From the NCBI GenBank assembly GCA_014652975.1, contig BMZV01000001.1, forward strand, positions 310,001-374,000: 64,000 nucleotides of DNA. Direction: 5' to 3'. The DNA is from Kocuria marina (GTDB taxonomy: Bacteria > Actinomycetota > Actinomycetes > Actinomycetales > Micrococcaceae). This document shows, in pieces, positions 16,975 to 26,526 of this stretch; within the stretch, counting starts at the first letter, position 1; every line of letters starts with the position of its first letter. The notes below the pieces were generated by a model. It had not been told where the DNA came from, did not search any database, and was given only the letters and a program-made list of their open reading frames with translations. A program made the translations under genes and the position numbers.

Positions 16975-18918
16975 TCACTCCCCCGCGCGATGCTCCCGTT
17001 CGGAGGGCTCGCCCTCAAGGTACTCCCGCACCGCTCGCGCACCGGCGTCCCTGGCGGCCACGTTGAAGTCCCGCAGGCTCTGCCGGTCCAGTGTGACCTC
17101 GATGACCCGCCGGCCGGCCACGGGTGCGGCGAGCGCGGCGGCGAGTTCGATCGCGGTGTCCGCGCTCACGTACTGGACCCCGTACGCCGCACACAGCTCC
17201 GCGATCCCCACCGTGTGGGGGGTTCCGAAGAAGCGCTCCACGGTCGCGGTGTAACGCGGGTCCCGGCCCAGGTCCCCGTGTTCCAGGGTCTGGAAGATCC
17301 CGCCGCCGGAGTCGTTGACCACGATTATGTGCAGGTCCGGAACGCGTTCGCCGGGTCCCAGGAGCAGTCCCCCGGCGTCGTGCAGGAACGTCAGGTCCCC
17401 CATGACGGCACGCACGGGCCGCCCCGTCCCCAGTCCCACGCCGTGCGCGGTGGCCACGGTCCCGTCGATCCCCGCGAGCCCGCGGTTGGCGATCACCGCC
17501 AGGGGCCCCCGGGCGCGGGCCACGAGATCCAGGTCCCGAACGATGTTGGAGGACCCCGCCACGAGTACCGACCCGTCCGCGCACGCTGCGTCCCACACCG
17601 CCCGCGCTACGTGCAGGCGCGTCAGCGAGGGTTGGTCGTCCGCGAACCGCAGCACCGCGGCGTCGGCGGCGGCTCCCGCCTCGCGCCACGCCTCGAGCCA
17701 CCCGGGTTCCGCGGGTCCGACGGCGCTCGCTGCCTCCTCGAACGAGCCCACCGCGTCCTCGGGGCGCCTGCCGTGCTCGAACCACGGGGAGGGATCGGGT
17801 CGCACGGCGATCACCCGCACGTCGGGGCGCTTGAGCAGCGCCGAGACACGGCGACTCAGGGTCGGGCGGCCCACGAGGATCACCGAGTCCACGCGCTCAC
17901 CGAGGGGTGAGTCCAGCACGCTCTCGTAGGACGGGATGGCGGCCTCTCCCGCGCGCGCCTGGGACGAGGGTTCGGCGAGCAGGGGCAACGAATGCTCCAG
18001 CGCGAAACGCTCGGTGGTAGGCCCCGCGCCGTCGCCGGCAAAGATGAGGGGATGCGCGGTGCCCGCGGTCGCCGAGGGTGCCGGGGGCGCCGAAGACTCA
18101 GAGTCGGAAGACACCCGCCGCGCGGCATTGGAACGCATATCCGCGCCGTCGGCCTCGGAAGTCACACGCACGGGCTCGTTCCATGGCGCCGACTCCGCGA
18201 TTCGCACCGATTCGGCGGGCGGGAGGAACGGCTCCAGGAGCACCGACCACGGGTGCACCCGGATCCGCGCGGCACCCACGGAACGCACGGGCCGCACCTC
18301 CCTCGCGAGGTCGCGGGCCCAGCTGCGCAGGTGACGGTGGTCGTCGTCGCACACGGGGTACAGCGGATCGCGCAGGGCCACGTTCACATGCACGGGTCCG
18401 GGCGGATCCTGCGCATCGCCGGGTAGGGCGGCCAGGACGTGATCCAGCAGGGACTCGGTGTCCTCGCAGTGCTCCGCCCACGACAACTGCGGATCGTCCG
18501 GCGGCAGCAGGTCCACCGCCGCGCGCACGAAGTTGGCGAACATCCCGGGTTGCCGCGTGGTCTGGTTCGCGCCGGTGCCGCGCAGTTCGGGCGGGCGGTC
18601 GGCGCTGAGCACCACCAGGGGGACCCCCGCGTGGGAGGCCTCCATGACCGCCGGGAGCAGCTCACCCACGGCCGTCCCGCTCGTGGTCACCACGGCGCAC
18701 GGCAGGCCCGTGGAGCGGGCGATGCCGAGGGCGGTGAAGGCGGCGTCGCGCTCGTCAATCCGCACGTGTACCGACAGTGCACCGCTGGCCTGCGCTGCGG
18801 CCGCGGCATATGCCAGCGGCGCGGAACGCGACCCCGGGGACACCACGAGGTGTTCCATCCCGCGCATCGCGAGGGCGCGCAGGACGGCGGTGGCCGAGAC
18901 GAGGCTGGGGCTGATCAC
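16975..18918 (-). CDS. menD: MenD, 2-succinyl-5-enolpyruvyl-6-hydroxy-3-cyclohexene-1-carboxylate synthase
   Basis: The 647-residue thiamine-diphosphate enzyme joins isochorismate and 2-oxoglutarate in menaquinone synthesis. Clear blocks are HLVVSPGSRSAPLA near the start, RIDERDAAFTALG with the catalytic Glu, TTSGTAVGELLPAVMEA, LSADRPPELRGTGANQTT, and the cofactor region GDLTFLHDAGGLLL to VNDSGGGIF. It is longer than the usual 550-580 residues because of a Ser/Ala-rich insertion about two fifths along the chain. The frame is open to 19008, but GTG 18918 is 7 nt after a TACGCT -10 box and begins right at the family's normal N-terminus. Confidence 0.92.
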   Translation of the reverse strand: MISPSLVSATAVLRALAMRGMEHLVVSPGSRSAPLAYAAAAAQASGALSVHVRIDERDAAFTALGIARSTGLPCAVVTTSGTAVGELLPAVMEASHAGVPLVVLSADRPPELRGTGANQTTRQPGMFANFVRAAVDLLPPDDPQLSWAEHCEDTESLLDHVLAALPGDAQDPPGPVHVNVALRDPLYPVCDDDHRHLRSWARDLAREVRPVRSVGAARIRVHPWSVLLEPFLPPAESVRIAESAPWNEPVRVTSEADGADMRSNAARRVSSDSESSAPPAPSATAGTAHPLIFAGDGAGPTTERFALEHSLPLLAEPSSQARAGEAAIPSYESVLDSPLGERVDSVILVGRPTLSRRVSALLKRPDVRVIAVRPDPSPWFEHGRRPEDAVGSFEEAASAVGPAEPGWLEAWREAGAAADAAVLRFADDQPSLTRLHVARAVWDAACADGSVLVAGSSNIVRDLDLVARARGPLAVIANRGLAGIDGTVATAHGVGLGTGRPVRAVMGDLTFLHDAGGLLLGPGERVPDLHIIVVNDSGGGIFQTLEHGDLGRDPRYTATVERFFGTPHTVGIAELCAAYGVQYVSADTAIELAAALAAPVAGRRVIEVTLDRQSLRDFNVAARDAGARAVREYLEGEPSEREHRAGE

Positions 18919-18925
18919 GCTCCAG

Positions 18926-18931
18926 AGCGTA
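18926..18931 (-). promoter_or_regulatory. -10 box TACGCT for menD
   Basis: On the minus strand TACGCT is followed after 7 nt by GTG 18918. The GGAG that precedes this GTG is too close (1 nt) to work as a Shine-Dalgarno, which also favours leaderless translation. Confidence 0.45.
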
Positions 18932-19019
18932 CCGACCGGCACCGACACGCACAGCGGCCCCGGTGCCGCGCCGTCGTCGACGACGTGGACCGGGGCCGCA
19001 AAGGTCACTCAGGGGTGGC

Positions 19020-20360
19020 TCAGATGGCCCACTCCCCCGCGTCCGCGCGGAGGTTACCCAGCACACCCGGGGTGTTGACGCTGTCGTCCTGCACCATGCC
19101 CGCGGCCTGCGTGCGACCGGACTGTGGGTCGATGAGCAGGAACGAGCCCAGCGCGTGCGACTGCGTGTACGCAGTGGTGAACAGCGGTTCGGCCACGCGC
19201 ACGGTCACCCGGCCGATATCATTGAGCTCGAACGACTCCACCGATTCCGCGGCGAGGCTCTCGAGGTTCAGCCTCCCGTCGAGCGAGCCCACGATCCCGC
19301 GCACCACGCGCGTGGTGTGCTTGAGCAGCACGCGCTGGCCCTCGCGCAGGGGCTTCTCGTCGTCGAGCCAGCACACCACGGCCTCCACCGACTTGGTGCC
19401 CGACGGCGCACCGGCCGGTTCCGCGATCAGGTCACCGCGCGTGATGTCGATCTGGTCCGCGAGTGTGAGGGTCACGGACTGCCCGGCCACGGCGTACTCG
19501 GCGGGAGCCCCGGCCACGTCGATGCGCTCGACCGTGGTGGTGCGCCCGGCCGGTTGCACGGCGACCTCGTCCCCCACGGCCACCGAACCGGAGGCAATCT
19601 GGCCCGCGTAGCCGCGGTAGTCCACGAACTCCGGGGACAGTGCGGCGGACTGCGGGCGGATGACGCACTGCACGGGCAGCGCGAACCGTTCCGCCTGGGT
19701 GAGCTCGGACGAGTCCGGGAGGTTCTCGAGCCAGCTCAGCAGGGACGGACCGTCGTACCACGGGGTGTCCTGGGAGGCCTCGACCACGTTGTCGCCGCGC
19801 AGCGCGGAGACCGGGATGATCCGCAGGTCCAGCACACCCAGTTCGTCCGCGAGTTCGTGCAACTGTCCGCTCAGTTCCCGGAACGCTTCTTCCGCATCGG
19901 GCAACAGGTCGATCTTGTTGACCGCGATGATCAGGTGCGGCACCCCCAGCAGGGCCCCGACAGCCAGGTGGCGCCGGGTCTGCTCCATGATCCCGTGGGT
20001 GATGTCCACGAGCACGATCAGCGCGTCCGCGGTGGAGGCACCCGTGACGGTGTTGCGCGTGTACTGCACGTGCCCCGGGCAGTCCGCGAGGATGAAGCTG
20101 CGCGCGGGCGTTGCGAAATAGCGGTAGGCCACGTCGATCGTGATGCCCTGCTCGCGTTCGGCCCGCAGCCCGTCCGTGAGCAGCGCGAGGTCCGCGGCGT
20201 CCAGGCCGCGGGACTGGCTGACCCGTTCGATCGCGTCGAGCTGGTCCACCAGGATGTTCTTGGTGTCGTGCAGCAAGCGGCCCACGAGCGTGGACTTGCC
20301 GTCGTCCACGCTGCCGGCCGTGGCGATCCGCAGCAGGCTTGCTCGGTTCTCGGTGCTCAT
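19020..20360 (-). CDS. cysN: Sulfate adenylyltransferase subunit 1 (CysN)
   Basis: The 446-residue GTPase subunit drives ATP sulfurylase, which makes adenylyl sulfate from sulfate and ATP. Translation-factor GTPase motifs are visible: P-loop AGSVDDGKSTL near residue 15, DCPGHVQYTRN, and NKIDLL for guanine binding. The EF-Tu-like beta-barrels follow. It lacks the C-terminal APS kinase domain of CysNC fusions, which fits the downstream APS-type reductase. It is the last gene of sir-cysH-cysD-cysN and starts 2 nt after the cysD stop. Confidence 0.93.
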   Translation of the reverse strand: MSTENRASLLRIATAGSVDDGKSTLVGRLLHDTKNILVDQLDAIERVSQSRGLDAADLALLTDGLRAEREQGITIDVAYRYFATPARSFILADCPGHVQYTRNTVTGASTADALIVLVDITHGIMEQTRRHLAVGALLGVPHLIIAVNKIDLLPDAEEAFRELSGQLHELADELGVLDLRIIPVSALRGDNVVEASQDTPWYDGPSLLSWLENLPDSSELTQAERFALPVQCVIRPQSAALSPEFVDYRGYAGQIASGSVAVGDEVAVQPAGRTTTVERIDVAGAPAEYAVAGQSVTLTLADQIDITRGDLIAEPAGAPSGTKSVEAVVCWLDDEKPLREGQRVLLKHTTRVVRGIVGSLDGRLNLESLAAESVESFELNDIGRVTVRVAEPLFTTAYTQSHALGSFLLIDPQSGRTQAAGMVQDDSVNTPGVLGNLRADAGEWAI

Positions 20361-20362
20361 CT

Positions 20363-21280
20363 CTAGAAGTAGCCCTCTCGTTTGCGGTCCTCCATGGCGG
20401 CCTCGGACACGCGGTCGTCCGCGCGGGTGGCCCCGCGTTCGGTGAGGGTGCTGGTCATGACCTCAGCCAGCACCTCCTCCGCGGTCGTGGCCGGGGACTC
20501 CACGGCACCCGTGCAGCTCATGTCACCCACGGTGCGGTAGCGCACGGTGCGCTGCTCCACGGTCTCGTTCTCCCGCGGGCTCACGTACTCACCCACGGCG
20601 AGCCACATCCCGTCGCGGCTGATCACGTCCCGCTCGTGGGCGTAGTACAGCGGGGGCAGGTCGATGCCCTGCTCGGTGATGTAGGACCAGATGTCCAACT
20701 CGGTCCAGTTGGACAGCGGGAACACCCGCACGTGCTCACCGGGGCGGTGGCGCGTGTTGTACAGGCTCCACAGTTCGGGGCGCTGGTTACGCGGATCCCA
20801 CTGGCCGAACTCATCGCGCAGGCTGATGATGCGTTCCTTGGCGCGGGCTTTCTCCTCATCACGCCGGGCGCCGCCGTAGACGACGTCGTGCTTGCCCTCC
20901 GTGATCGCGTCCAGCAGGGGAACGGTCTGCAACTGGTTGCGGGTGCCGTCCGGGCGCTCAGCCAGGCGGCCGTCGTCGATGTAGTCCTGGACCTTGGCGA
21001 CCTCCAGACGGATCTTCAACCGCTCCACGGTGCGGTCCCGGAACTCCAGGACCTCCGGGAAGTTGTGCCCGGTGTCCACGTGCAGCACGGGGAACGGGAT
21101 GGGGGCCGGCCAGAAGGCCTTGGCGGCCAGGTGAAGCATGACCACCGAGTCCTTGCCGCCGGAAAACAACAGCACGGGGCGCTCGCCCTCGGACGCGGTC
21201 TCGCGGAAGATGTGGATGGACTCGGCCTCGAGACGCTGCAGCTGGGAGAGTGTCACGGACTCGGAGGTGGTCGTGGTCAT
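20363..21280 (-). CDS. cysD: Sulfate adenylyltransferase subunit 2 (CysD)
   Basis: The 305-residue catalytic subunit of ATP sulfurylase has the PP-loop motif LLFSGGKDSVVMLHLA near residue 40 and the conserved HVDTGHNFPEVLEFRD and GGARRDEEKARAKERI segments. The ATG overlaps the cysH stop as ATGA. An ATG 15 nt upstream in frame is less likely because the overlap pattern repeats through this operon. It works as a complex with CysN encoded just downstream. Confidence 0.94.
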   Translation of the reverse strand: MTTTTSESVTLSQLQRLEAESIHIFRETASEGERPVLLFSGGKDSVVMLHLAAKAFWPAPIPFPVLHVDTGHNFPEVLEFRDRTVERLKIRLEVAKVQDYIDDGRLAERPDGTRNQLQTVPLLDAITEGKHDVVYGGARRDEEKARAKERIISLRDEFGQWDPRNQRPELWSLYNTRHRPGEHVRVFPLSNWTELDIWSYITEQGIDLPPLYYAHERDVISRDGMWLAVGEYVSPRENETVEQRTVRYRTVGDMSCTGAVESPATTAEEVLAEVMTSTLTERGATRADDRVSEAAMEDRKREGYF

Positions 21281-22083
21281 AGGTGGATCCCGCATTCTGT
21301 CTTGCCCACACCGGACCAACGACCGGCGCGGGGGTCTTCTCCGGGCGCGACCTTGCGCGTGCACGGTGCACACCCGATGGACGGGTAGCCCTGGCCCAGC
21401 AACGGGTTGACCACCACGAGGTTCTGCTCGGCGTAATCGACCACGTGGTCGAAGCTCCAATCCACCACAGGGTTGAGCTTGACCATCTGGTGGTGCTCAT
21501 CCCACTCCACAGGCGCGGCGTTCGCGCGGTGGGGTGTCTCCTCGCGCCGCAGCCCGGTCACCCAGGCCTCGTAGCCGGCCAGGGCCTTGTCCAGCGGCGC
21601 GACCTTGCGCATCCCGCAGCACAGGCCCGGGTCACGGTCGTGGAGCTTGGGACCGTACTTGGCGTCCTGCTCGGGCACGGTCAGCTCGGGCAGCAGGGTC
21701 CGCACGTTCACTGGCCAGTCCGAGGCGAAGCGATCGCGGGTCTCGAGGGTCTCCGGGAAGTGGTAGCCCGTCTCCAGGAAGAGCACGTCCACGTCCTTGA
21801 CGTGATTGCTCACCAGGGCGGGGACCACGGTGTCGGAGGCCATGGAGCACGCGACCGCGAGCTTCTTCCCGAAGGTCTCGGCGGCCCACGCGAGCACCTC
21901 GTCCGGGTCCGCATCCCGCAGTCCGAAGCGCTGCTGCGCCTCCTCGACGAGCGCCTTGAGCTCCTCGACGGAGCGGGTGCGTCCGGGGGAAGCGGCCGCG
22001 GGGTCCTGCTCGATGGTCGTGGTGTGAGCGGACGACGACGCGTCCGCCGCGCCGCTGTTGCCTGCGGTGTCGGTCCTGGTCAT
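21277..22083 (-). CDS. cysH: Adenylyl-sulfate (APS) reductase CysH
   Basis: The 268-residue enzyme reduces activated sulfate to sulfite. It has a PP-loop-type fold (ACSMASDTVVPALV) and the catalytic C-terminal ECGIHL. Two cysteine pairs (CCGMRK and CAPC) would bind a [4Fe-4S] cluster, the mark of reductases that use APS directly instead of PAPS. This agrees with the absence of an APS kinase gene in the operon. The ATG at 22083 overlaps the stop of the sulfite reductase gene (ATGA); an upstream in-frame ATG lies inside that gene. The first 45 residues are Ala/Thr-rich and variable. Confidence 0.92.
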   Translation of the reverse strand: MTRTDTAGNSGAADASSSAHTTTIEQDPAAASPGRTRSVEELKALVEEAQQRFGLRDADPDEVLAWAAETFGKKLAVACSMASDTVVPALVSNHVKDVDVLFLETGYHFPETLETRDRFASDWPVNVRTLLPELTVPEQDAKYGPKLHDRDPGLCCGMRKVAPLDKALAGYEAWVTGLRREETPHRANAAPVEWDEHHQMVKLNPVVDWSFDHVVDYAEQNLVVVNPLLGQGYPSIGCAPCTRKVAPGEDPRAGRWSGVGKTECGIHL

Positions 22084-23792
22084 TTCAGTGAATCCTCCTG
22101 GGCGTTCAGGGCCCACTCGGCGAAGCTCTGGTGAGCCTCGCGCTCGTCGAGGAACGTGCGGGTGACACGCTCCACGTAGTCGGACAGGTCGTCTGCGGTG
22201 ATCTTCAGCCCGCGCACGGTGCGACCCAACCCGCCCTCCTCGCGGTCCGGGGAGGCCAGGCCGCCGCCCAGGTGCACCTGGAACACGTACTCCTCACCGA
22301 TGTACTGGCCCTTGAGGCCGATGTCCGCGGTCTGGATACGCGCGCACGAGTTGGGGCACCCGTTGATGTGCAGGGAAATGGGGGTGGGGATCTCCACATC
22401 CTGGAGGCGCTGCTCCATGTCGTCGATCACCCGTGCGGCAAGACCCTTGGTCTCCACGAACGCGAGCTTGCAGAACTCGATCCCGGTGCACGCGATCGTG
22501 GACCGGCGGAACGGGCTGGGCTTGGCGTGCATCCCCCACGGGCGCAGCGCCTCGATCAGGGAATCCACGTTCTCCGGGGCCACGTCCAGCACCAGGACCT
22601 TCTGGTGCGGGGTCAACCGGATCCGGCCGGAACCGGCGGCCTCGGCGGCGTCGGCGAGCGCCACGAGGGCGTCACCGCTCAGGCGACCCGCGGTCAGCGC
22701 GAAGCCCACGTACTTCTTGCCGTCGTTCTGTTCGTGGACCCCCACGTGATCCGCGTGACCCACGGCGCGCTCGGGGGCGGGACCGTCCGGCAGCTCGCGA
22801 CCCAGGTACTCGTCCTGGAGCACCTGGCGGAACTTCTCCGGGCCCCACTCGGCGAGCAGGAACTTCAACCGGGCCTTGGTGCGCTGCTTGCGGTAGCCGT
22901 AGTCGCGGAAGATCGCAGTGACCCCGGCCCACACGGGCACGACGTCCTCCGGCGCCACGAACGCACCCAGGCGCTCCCCCAACCGCGGGGACACGGACAG
23001 TGCACCGCCCACCCACAGGTCGTAACCGGGACCGAGTTCCGGGTGGTTGACCCCCACGAAGCTGACGTCGTTGATCTCGTGCACCACGTCCAGGGTGCGG
23101 CTGCCGGTGATCGCGGTCTTGAACTTGCGCGGCAGGTTCACGTAGTCCGGGTTGCCCACGAACTCTGTGCGCAGCGCCTCGAGCTCGGACGTGGGATCGA
23201 TGATCGGATCCGCCTCGACGCCCGCCACGGGACTGCCCAGGAACACGCGGGGGGTGTCACCGCACGCCTCGAGGGTCGTGAGCCCTACCGAGTCCAGGCG
23301 TTCCCACATCTCGGGGACGTCCTCGATGCGCAGCCAGTGCAGCTGGATGTTCTGCCGGTCGGACACGTCCGCGGTGCCGCGCGCGAAATCCCGGGAGATG
23401 CCACCCAGCACGCGCGTCTGCTCCGTGGTCAGCTGTCCGCCGTCTAGGCGGATGCGCTGCATGAAGTACTCGTCCGAGAGCGATTCGGCGTCCAGCTTGG
23501 AGGTCGACGCACCGTCCACGCCCTGCTTGCGCTGCGTGTACAGGCCCAACCAGCGGAACCGCCCGTGGACGTCGTCCGCGGGGATCGAGGCGTACCCCGT
23601 CTTGGAGTACGTGTCGATGATCCGCTGCCGGACGTTGAGCGAGTTCTCCTCCGCTTTGAACTCCTCGTTGTGGTTCAGCGGCGTGCGGCCGCTGACCTTC
23701 CACTGGCCCAGATCGGTACCCTTGCGGGGTCCGCGCACGCGGCCGGACGCCGCGGCGGGGGCCTTGTCCTGGGTGTCGGCGGAGGGTGTCAT
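22080..23792 (-). CDS. sir: Ferredoxin-dependent sulfite reductase (siroheme protein)
   Basis: The 570-residue protein reduces sulfite to sulfide. The siroheme and [4Fe-4S] ligands are in TGIEFCKLAFVETKG and NGCPNSCARIQTADIG (TGxxxC and GCPNSC). The N-terminal half has the nitrite/sulfite reductase ferredoxin-like domain, including RQNIQLHWLRIEDVPE. A nitrite reductase is formally possible, but the overlap with cysH and the cysDN genes fixes the role as assimilatory sulfite reduction. It is the first gene of the operon; the 243-bp gap upstream should hold the promoter. No siroheme synthesis gene is in the window. Confidence 0.93.
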   Translation of the reverse strand: MTPSADTQDKAPAAASGRVRGPRKGTDLGQWKVSGRTPLNHNEEFKAEENSLNVRQRIIDTYSKTGYASIPADDVHGRFRWLGLYTQRKQGVDGASTSKLDAESLSDEYFMQRIRLDGGQLTTEQTRVLGGISRDFARGTADVSDRQNIQLHWLRIEDVPEMWERLDSVGLTTLEACGDTPRVFLGSPVAGVEADPIIDPTSELEALRTEFVGNPDYVNLPRKFKTAITGSRTLDVVHEINDVSFVGVNHPELGPGYDLWVGGALSVSPRLGERLGAFVAPEDVVPVWAGVTAIFRDYGYRKQRTKARLKFLLAEWGPEKFRQVLQDEYLGRELPDGPAPERAVGHADHVGVHEQNDGKKYVGFALTAGRLSGDALVALADAAEAAGSGRIRLTPHQKVLVLDVAPENVDSLIEALRPWGMHAKPSPFRRSTIACTGIEFCKLAFVETKGLAARVIDDMEQRLQDVEIPTPISLHINGCPNSCARIQTADIGLKGQYIGEEYVFQVHLGGGLASPDREEGGLGRTVRGLKITADDLSDYVERVTRTFLDEREAHQSFAEWALNAQEDSLK

Positions 23793-23942
23793 GGGTGCTC
23801 CTTGGGTGAGGGGGAGGCAAGTCGCTCCAACGTACCGAGCGAGCCCTCAGTGCAGCGATTCACCGTCACAAACACGTCACATAGCCGGCCTTCCCCCTGG
23901 TCACCCGCGGGTACAGGCCGACGTCGCTCGGCCGACACCGCG

Positions 23943-23977
23943 GCGTCGTCGCCCGCTGTGCCCGGGCACGACGACGC
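23943..23977 (-). terminator. Hairpin downstream of phoX
   Basis: GCGTCGTCG and CGACGACGC form a 9-bp stem, extended by CCCG and CGGG after a 2-nt bulge. It lies between the end of the phoX-like gene and the start of the sulfate operon, both leftward, so it likely separates the two transcripts. Confidence 0.5.
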
Positions 23978-24035
23978 GGGCGGAACCGCGGTCCTCGCGA
24001 TCCCGCCCGCGCATGCGTGCGGTGGTGCTACGAGC

Positions 24036-26261
24036 TCAGCCCTCGAAGGACTTGGGCGCCTGGCGAGCGCGGCGCTTGAGCTCGGCATTGCTCTTGCCCT
24101 GGTACCCGCGGTACTTGGGGCCGTTCTTGCCGTTCTTGCGGCGCTTGTCCTGGTTGCGGCCCTTACCCGGCTTGTCGCTCACGCCACCGGGGAACTCGGG
24201 CTGGTCCTCCCGGTTCTTGTGGAAGACCTGGACCACCGCGGGGCGTGGCATGGAGAACTCGCCGGCCCCGGCGCGCGTGGGCAGCACGTAGTCGGGGAAG
24301 TACGAGCGGGGCTGCTCGAACGTGCCGTCCTCACCGGGGTGCTGCACGGCCACGTAGACCATGCCCTCGGTGTCGTGGATCACGGGACCGCACGTCTCCG
24401 CGTCCTGCGGCACGGCCAGGAACTGCTGCACGCGACCGCGATTGGCACCCTGGAGGTCCACCTTGAACAGACCGTCGTTGTAGCCGATCTTGGAGGGCGC
24501 ACCGTCCGTGGAGATCCACAGGTTGCCCGCCTTGTCGAAGGCCACGTTGTCGGGGCACGAGATCGGGGAGACCTTTTCCTTGGGGAACCCCCCGAAGTAC
24601 GTCCCCGAATCCTTGGTGGGGTCACCGCACACGAGCAACAGGTTCCAGTCGAAGCGCGTGGCCTGGGGCCGGTTATTGCGCTCGGTCAGTTCCAGGATGT
24701 ACCCGTCACGGTTGCCGGTGCGGGGATTGGCCTCGTCCACGTCCGCCTTGCCGGGCTTGCCGCGATCGGAGTTGTTGGTCAGCGCCGCGTACACCTTGCC
24801 GGTGTGGGGGTTGGGCTCCACATCCTCCGGGCGGTCCATCTTGGTGGCGCCGGCCTTGTCCGCGGCGAGGCGGGTGTAGACCAGGACCTCCTCCACGGAC
24901 ATGCCGCGGACCATGGACTTTCCACCCTTGAGCAGGGGCAGCCACTCGCCGGTGCCGTCGAACTCGCCGTCGCGGGGCAGCTGGCCCGTCCCAGTGATCT
25001 CGGGGGCCTGGGAGTTGCCGCGCAGCCGGGCCACGTAGAGGTCGCCCTCGGAGAGCAACTTCATATTGTGGGCCTTGTCGCCCTTGCGGTATTTGCGGGA
25101 CGAGACGAACTTGTAGATGTACTCGAACTTCTCGTCGTCACCGGAGTACGCGACCACCGTGCCGTCGTCACCCACGCGCACGTTCGCGCCCTCGTGCTTG
25201 AAGCGGCCCAGCGCGGTGTGCTTGATGGGCGCGGAGTTGGGGTTCTGCGGGTCGATCTCCACGATCCAGCCGAAGCGGTTGGGCTCGTTCTTGTACCCCT
25301 CGATCCGGGCGTCGAAGCGCTTCTCCACCTCGGGCCAGCGGCGGGACGGCATGGTCGTGGGGAAGCCGTAGCGCTTCTCCTCGGCGGTGCCGGAGGTGAT
25401 GAAGTACTGGTGCACGTTCTCCTCACCGGAGAGCACCGTGCCCCACGGTGTCACACCGCCCGAGCAATTGTTCTGAGTGCCCAGCACGCGCTTGCCGGTG
25501 GGGTCGTCCTGCGTCTTGAGCAGATCGGACCCCGCGGCGGGCCCGTCCATCACGAACGTGGTGGTCAGCGTGATGCGACGGTTGCGAGCGCCGCCGCGCA
25601 CATAGGTCCACGGCTCCCCCACCTTGGTGCGGGAGATCTCCACGACCGACATGCCGTGCGCCTGGATCGCGGTCTTGACCATGTTGGTCAGGTTGGTCTT
25701 GTCGTAGCCCGCCGGGAACATGGTGTTCTCGTTGGTGTACTCGTGGTTGTTCACCAGCACGCCCGTGAGCCCGTTCGGGTCCGGGATGATGTCCAGATAG
25801 TCCGAGTTGAACCCGAACTGCTTGGCTTGCGCTTCGGGGGTTTGGTTCTTGGGGTCGAACTCCGGGGAGTCGTAGAACAGGGGGTCACCCCAGCGGATGA
25901 TGGGCGACCAGTCGTAGCCCTTGGGCACCGAGAGGTCGTCCACGGTCATGTCCACGGGCTTGATGGGCGTGAAGTCCAGGCGGGCACGGCCCTGACCCCA
26001 GTAGGCGTAGGTGGCCTCGGCCGGCTGGGCGGTCGCGGCGACCACACCCACGGTCACGGCCCCGGCCATCCCCAGACCCAGGGCGGCACGGCGGCTGACG
26101 GCTGCGGAGATGACGTCGTGCACGTACTCGTTGCCGGATGTGTTCGCGTCCGGGGTCATGCACTGGCTACCGCACTTGAGTTCACACGTGAGCGGGCTTC
26201 GCTTGCCGTTGACGTGGCCCAGCATGGGCAACAGGCGACGGCGTTCGGGCGCTTGGGTCAT
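24036..26261 (-). CDS. PhoX-type alkaline phosphatase (DUF839), Tat-exported
   Basis: The 741-residue protein belongs to the PhoX/DUF839 family of calcium- and iron-dependent phosphatases that release phosphate from organic esters outside the cell. A late Tat-type signal is visible (SRRAALGLGMAGAVTVGV and AQPAEA, residues about 57-85), after an N-terminal piece typical of actinobacterial members. Family blocks include VNNHEYTNENTMFP, LSGEENVHQYF and NVAFDKAGNLWISTDG. The last 55 residues are very basic (KRRKNGKNGPKYRG), which is unusual and may hold the protein to the anionic cell wall. ATG 26261 has a GGAG about 9 nt upstream. No clear Pho box was found. Confidence 0.85.
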   Translation of the reverse strand: MTQAPERRRLLPMLGHVNGKRSPLTCELKCGSQCMTPDANTSGNEYVHDVISAAVSRRAALGLGMAGAVTVGVVAATAQPAEATYAYWGQGRARLDFTPIKPVDMTVDDLSVPKGYDWSPIIRWGDPLFYDSPEFDPKNQTPEAQAKQFGFNSDYLDIIPDPNGLTGVLVNNHEYTNENTMFPAGYDKTNLTNMVKTAIQAHGMSVVEISRTKVGEPWTYVRGGARNRRITLTTTFVMDGPAAGSDLLKTQDDPTGKRVLGTQNNCSGGVTPWGTVLSGEENVHQYFITSGTAEEKRYGFPTTMPSRRWPEVEKRFDARIEGYKNEPNRFGWIVEIDPQNPNSAPIKHTALGRFKHEGANVRVGDDGTVVAYSGDDEKFEYIYKFVSSRKYRKGDKAHNMKLLSEGDLYVARLRGNSQAPEITGTGQLPRDGEFDGTGEWLPLLKGGKSMVRGMSVEEVLVYTRLAADKAGATKMDRPEDVEPNPHTGKVYAALTNNSDRGKPGKADVDEANPRTGNRDGYILELTERNNRPQATRFDWNLLLVCGDPTKDSGTYFGGFPKEKVSPISCPDNVAFDKAGNLWISTDGAPSKIGYNDGLFKVDLQGANRGRVQQFLAVPQDAETCGPVIHDTEGMVYVAVQHPGEDGTFEQPRSYFPDYVLPTRAGAGEFSMPRPAVVQVFHKNREDQPEFPGGVSDKPGKGRNQDKRRKNGKNGPKYRGYQGKSNAELKRRARQAPKSFEG

Positions 26262-26526
26262 GGCGTGGCTCCCTGGGTGGGACATGCGTTGATGCATGTC
26301 AGCGAGTGGTTCCGCTGCTCAGCCCACCATCACGGCGTGATCGCCACGCAACCACCGGGCGAACGACGGGTTAATTGCGCGTCCGTCACGGACCACCTTC
26401 GGGGCCCCGCGCGCCGCGTGCCGCATTGTGGCGACTTTGGGTCCCGGGCTGCATACAGGGGCGGGTTTCAACCCCCGTTGACGTGCTGGGGCAAGTTCGA
26501 GCCACCTCGGCCCCTCATCATGGATC

